This document shows positions 4,792 to 6,884 of a DNA stretch of 6,884 nt, piece after piece. A program made the translations under genes and the position numbers. The stretch comes from CAZXBB01 sp964638815. GTDB lineage: Bacteria > Planctomycetota > Phycisphaerae > Phycisphaerales > SM1A02. Numbering within the stretch: position 1 is the stretch's first letter; every line of letters starts with the position of its first letter. The stretch spans positions 1-6,884 of the forward strand of contig CAZXBB010000431.1 of assembly GCA_964638815.1 (NCBI GenBank). The letters run 5' to 3'. Below the pieces are notes generated by a model, which was given only the letters and a program-made list of their open reading frames with translations, made no database searches and was not told where the DNA came from.

Positions 4792-6884
4792 ATGAACCAG
4801 CGATCGCGCGCGCAAACAACGCATGAAAGAACGCTTGAAAAACGGACCTCGTGGTCCGGTGTCGGCGGAATCGGCCGGAACATCAGGGGCTCCCGGCTCT
4901 ACGCCTCCGCAACGCTGCTGACGCTCGTCGTCGCGCAGGGGGCGGCGATGGCCGAGCAGGACCGGGCTTCGGCCTCGGAGAAGGGCAGCCTCGTCATCTA
5001 TCCGCACGTCGAGGTGCGGTGGAGCAACGTGCCGCCTTATCCCGTCATCCAGGACACGTTCCTGCACCTGTCGAACGATTTCCCCGGCGCCGTGGACATG
5101 AAGATGTACTTCGTCAACGGCGATCCGCCGATCTTCTCGAACCTCGCGCAGTGGGAAGGCGGCGACCCGGTCGCGCCCGACGCCGGCATCGCCGGACCGC
5201 TGCCGGGCACGCCGGATCCGGACTTCCAGCCCGGCCACTACATCCGCACCGACGACGGCGACCTCCAGCGCCTCGTCGCCGGTGAGCACGGCATCGCCAC
5301 GTCGATCGGCCTCGTCGAGCCCCAGTGCGAGCTCGACATGATCGAGGGCACGCTGACCGCGAGCTACAACGACTTGTTCGGCGACACCACGCGGGTCACG
5401 AGCGCCTTCGTCACCATCGACTCGCTCTTCGGCCAGCGGGTGCCGGCAGTGGGCAATCTCGAGATCGTCGAGGTGTTCGGCAACACGACGGCGTCCGTCG
5501 GCGGCAGCCTTCCGGTGCTCATCGGTCCGGCGGGCAGCATCCTGAGCGGGCTCCCGGGCGTTGACGCGGACGGGGCCGTGACGTTCCGCATCACCGGCTA
5601 CACCATCCAGCCATCGGATCCGGACCCGCTCCGCGTGTTCGGCCACATCCAGTGGTCCGATCTCTGCGACGATCCGGGTACCGCGGGCTGCGACACCGAC
5701 GAGCTCGAGGCGGTCACCGTCGCAAACAACGACGTGATCCACCCGGCGATCACGCTCGAGAAGACGGTCTTCGACGCCGGTGTCTGCGACGACGCCATGA
5801 ATCGCGATGTGACGTACCGCTACGTCCTGACGAATCCCGGGAACGCCGCGATGGACCCGACGCTGACCGACGCGCCCCCGTGCGGCGCGCCGACGTTCAT
5901 CGGCGGCGACACGAACGGCAACATGCTGCTCGATCCGGGCGAGGTCTGGACCTACGAGTGCATGGCGAACGTACCCGGCGGCACGAACACGGTCGCGACC
6001 GTGACGGCGCTCTCCGGCGTCGGCAACTGCGCCGCGATGGACGACGACGATGCCGAGGTCCCGTTCTGCGAGGACATGGAGGAGCGCGACCATCCCGGTT
6101 GGAACTACCTCGACAACCTGATCACGCTCACGGCGAACGAGCCGGCGTACTGGTCGGCGGCGACCGGACAGCCGAAGGGCGTCTCGCGCTGGCAGACGCT
6201 CGATCCGGGCCCGCCCGGAGGTCCGGGACGCGTCGATCCCGACGATCCAACGCAGCGCTACCTGCGCGGCTTCGTCGTCGCCTTCGCCGTCCAGCAGATT
6301 CCGGTCGGCGACGAGATCCGGTGGAACCATCTCGCCGGCGACGCGACGATCGTGAACTACCGCGAGGAGAATGCCTGGCAGTACAATGCGCTGGCCTTCC
6401 AGGTGAGTAATCGGTTCGCGCACGGCGCGGCCACGGGCACGCCCGGCGATCTCAATCTCGACGGCCTGGAGTACGCCCTGCCCGGCCAGATGCTGCTGCT
6501 CAACTTCATCGCGTCGAACTCCGACGCCTACAGCGGGACGGGCTTCCCCGTCACGCACGACACGACGCTCACGATAATGCCGCTCTACGCCGACTTCCGC
6601 CAGGAGACGATCGGCCCGCGGACCACCAAGGCGGCGTTCGACATCTGGAACGAGAACGAGGTGAAGTTCACCAACCTCGATCAGTGCATTACGTGCTGGA
6701 GTTCGGTGCTGGCCAGCCGGTACCCGATCCCGAACCACTTCCTGGTGAGCTCGCTCCACACCGACGCGGGCAAGGTCCGGATCGACGGCCTGACGAGCGC
6801 TCTGTGCGCACCCGAGGTCGCGCTGGCCACGCCGCTGGTCGGCGTCGCGTCGAAGCTGATCTCGCCGCGACTGGCGACCGGCAA
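4792..6884 (+). CDS. Secreted multidomain protein with inserted paralogous module, 3' end beyond window
   Basis: The frame is open from ATG 4792 to the window edge: 697 complete codons without a stop. A long basic leader precedes the signal core (LYASATLLTLVVAQG), with cleavage after AMA at residue 54. Residues 64-115 (GSLVIYPHVEVRW, QDTFLHLSND, KMYFVNGDPP) and residues from about 432 onward (HPGWNYLDN, LTANEPAYWSA, EIRWNHLAGDATIVNY, FDIWNENEVKF) look to me like two halves of one conserved secreted-protein family, recalled but unnamed. Between them, residues 164-423 are the module shared with the left gene: an unnamed beta-rich part with seven matching cysteines (179, 292, 300, 332, 364, 390, 413), ending in a DUF11/DUF7507-like domain (317-408). 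No catalytic residues are apparent. Extracellular location is well supported, function is unknown, and it has its own promoter. Confidence 0.9.
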   Translation, partial: MNQRSRAQTTHERTLEKRTSWSGVGGIGRNIRGSRLYASATLLTLVVAQGAAMAEQDRASASEKGSLVIYPHVEVRWSNVPPYPVIQDTFLHLSNDFPGAVDMKMYFVNGDPPIFSNLAQWEGGDPVAPDAGIAGPLPGTPDPDFQPGHYIRTDDGDLQRLVAGEHGIATSIGLVEPQCELDMIEGTLTASYNDLFGDTTRVTSAFVTIDSLFGQRVPAVGNLEIVEVFGNTTASVGGSLPVLIGPAGSILSGLPGVDADGAVTFRITGYTIQPSDPDPLRVFGHIQWSDLCDDPGTAGCDTDELEAVTVANNDVIHPAITLEKTVFDAGVCDDAMNRDVTYRYVLTNPGNAAMDPTLTDAPPCGAPTFIGGDTNGNMLLDPGEVWTYECMANVPGGTNTVATVTALSGVGNCAAMDDDDAEVPFCEDMEERDHPGWNYLDNLITLTANEPAYWSAATGQPKGVSRWQTLDPGPPGGPGRVDPDDPTQRYLRGFVVAFAVQQIPVGDEIRWNHLAGDATIVNYREENAWQYNALAFQVSNRFAHGAATGTPGDLNLDGLEYALPGQMLLLNFIASNSDAYSGTGFPVTHDTTLTIMPLYADFRQETIGPRTTKAAFDIWNENEVKFTNLDQCITCWSSVLASRYPIPNHFLVSSLHTDAGKVRIDGLTSALCAPEVALATPLVGVASKLISPRLATG
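5281..6060 (+). repeat. Paralogous module, copy 2 (inserted in gene 3)
   Basis: This codes residues 164-423 and matches copy 1 on the minus strand. Here the module has host sequence on both sides, whereas in the left gene it sits directly after the signal peptide. The copies are clearly diverged at DNA level, so the duplication is old or the module moved into each gene separately. Confidence 0.85.

Noticed and set aside
4761..4826. Possible 21-codon leader peptide (ATG 4761, TGA 4824) overlapping the start of gene 3
   Set aside because: Its ribosome site is weak and no regulatory codon run is visible. A short open frame of this length is expected by chance.
4843..4858. Hairpin CGGACC-TCGT-GGTCCG early in gene 3
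   Set aside because: It lies inside the coding sequence with no T-tract, and a six-base stem is common in DNA this rich in G+C. No role can be supported.
4228..6759. Minus-strand open frame of 843 codons
   Set aside because: It is antisense to the end of gene 2 and nearly all of gene 3, crosses both the terminator and the promoter region, and has arginine/valine/aspartate-rich composition typical of an antisense shadow in G+C-rich DNA. The plus-strand frame is confirmed by paralogy with gene 1.

Overview
The window is G+C-rich DNA that looks like a chromosomal fragment from a planctomycete, most likely Phycisphaerae-like. The clues are recalled family patterns: six-cysteine repeats opening GACC, two D-x-N-x-NG-x-PDECE motifs, a C-terminal dockerin-like calcium-loop pair ending near GHWGAC, and long-leadered secretory signal peptides. 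The lineage is an inference. No tRNA, rRNA, transposase, CRISPR array or recognisable defence or metabolic gene was seen.

Layout: (1) positions 1-1763, minus strand: a secreted protein open at the left edge, made of a signal peptide, an unnamed all-beta module, a DUF11/DUF7507-like repeat domain and seven six-cysteine repeats. (2) 1764-2383: a 620-base divergent intergenic region. It holds a minus-strand promoter and a long structured leader with an intrinsic terminator ahead of gene 1, plus several dyads and an attenuator-like terminator just before the ribosome site of gene 2. (3) 2384-4480, plus strand: a secreted protein with a seven-repeat FG-GAP beta-propeller, a thrombospondin type 3 calcium repeat, a small unnamed domain and a dockerin-like C-terminus, followed by a strong terminator. 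(4) 4481-4791: a promoter whose -35 and -10 boxes lie inside two overlapping dyads. (5) 4792-6884, plus strand: a second secreted protein, open at the right edge.

Genes 1 and 3 are paralogous over about 260 residues, including seven cysteines at matching positions. They lie in opposite orientation on either side of gene 2. In gene 1 the shared module directly follows the signal peptide and leads into the cysteine repeats. In gene 3 it appears to be inserted into the middle of a different conserved protein family. All three products are predicted to be exported, and calcium-binding or disulfide-rich architecture recurs. A surface or extracellular role such as adhesion, matrix or envelope is plausible, but no enzymatic function can be assigned.

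The least expected signals are the domain-insertion architecture of gene 3, the 243-base higher-order repeat in gene 1, and the structured, terminator-containing leaders ahead of genes 1 and 2. Long antisense reading frames exist throughout but look like composition shadows.
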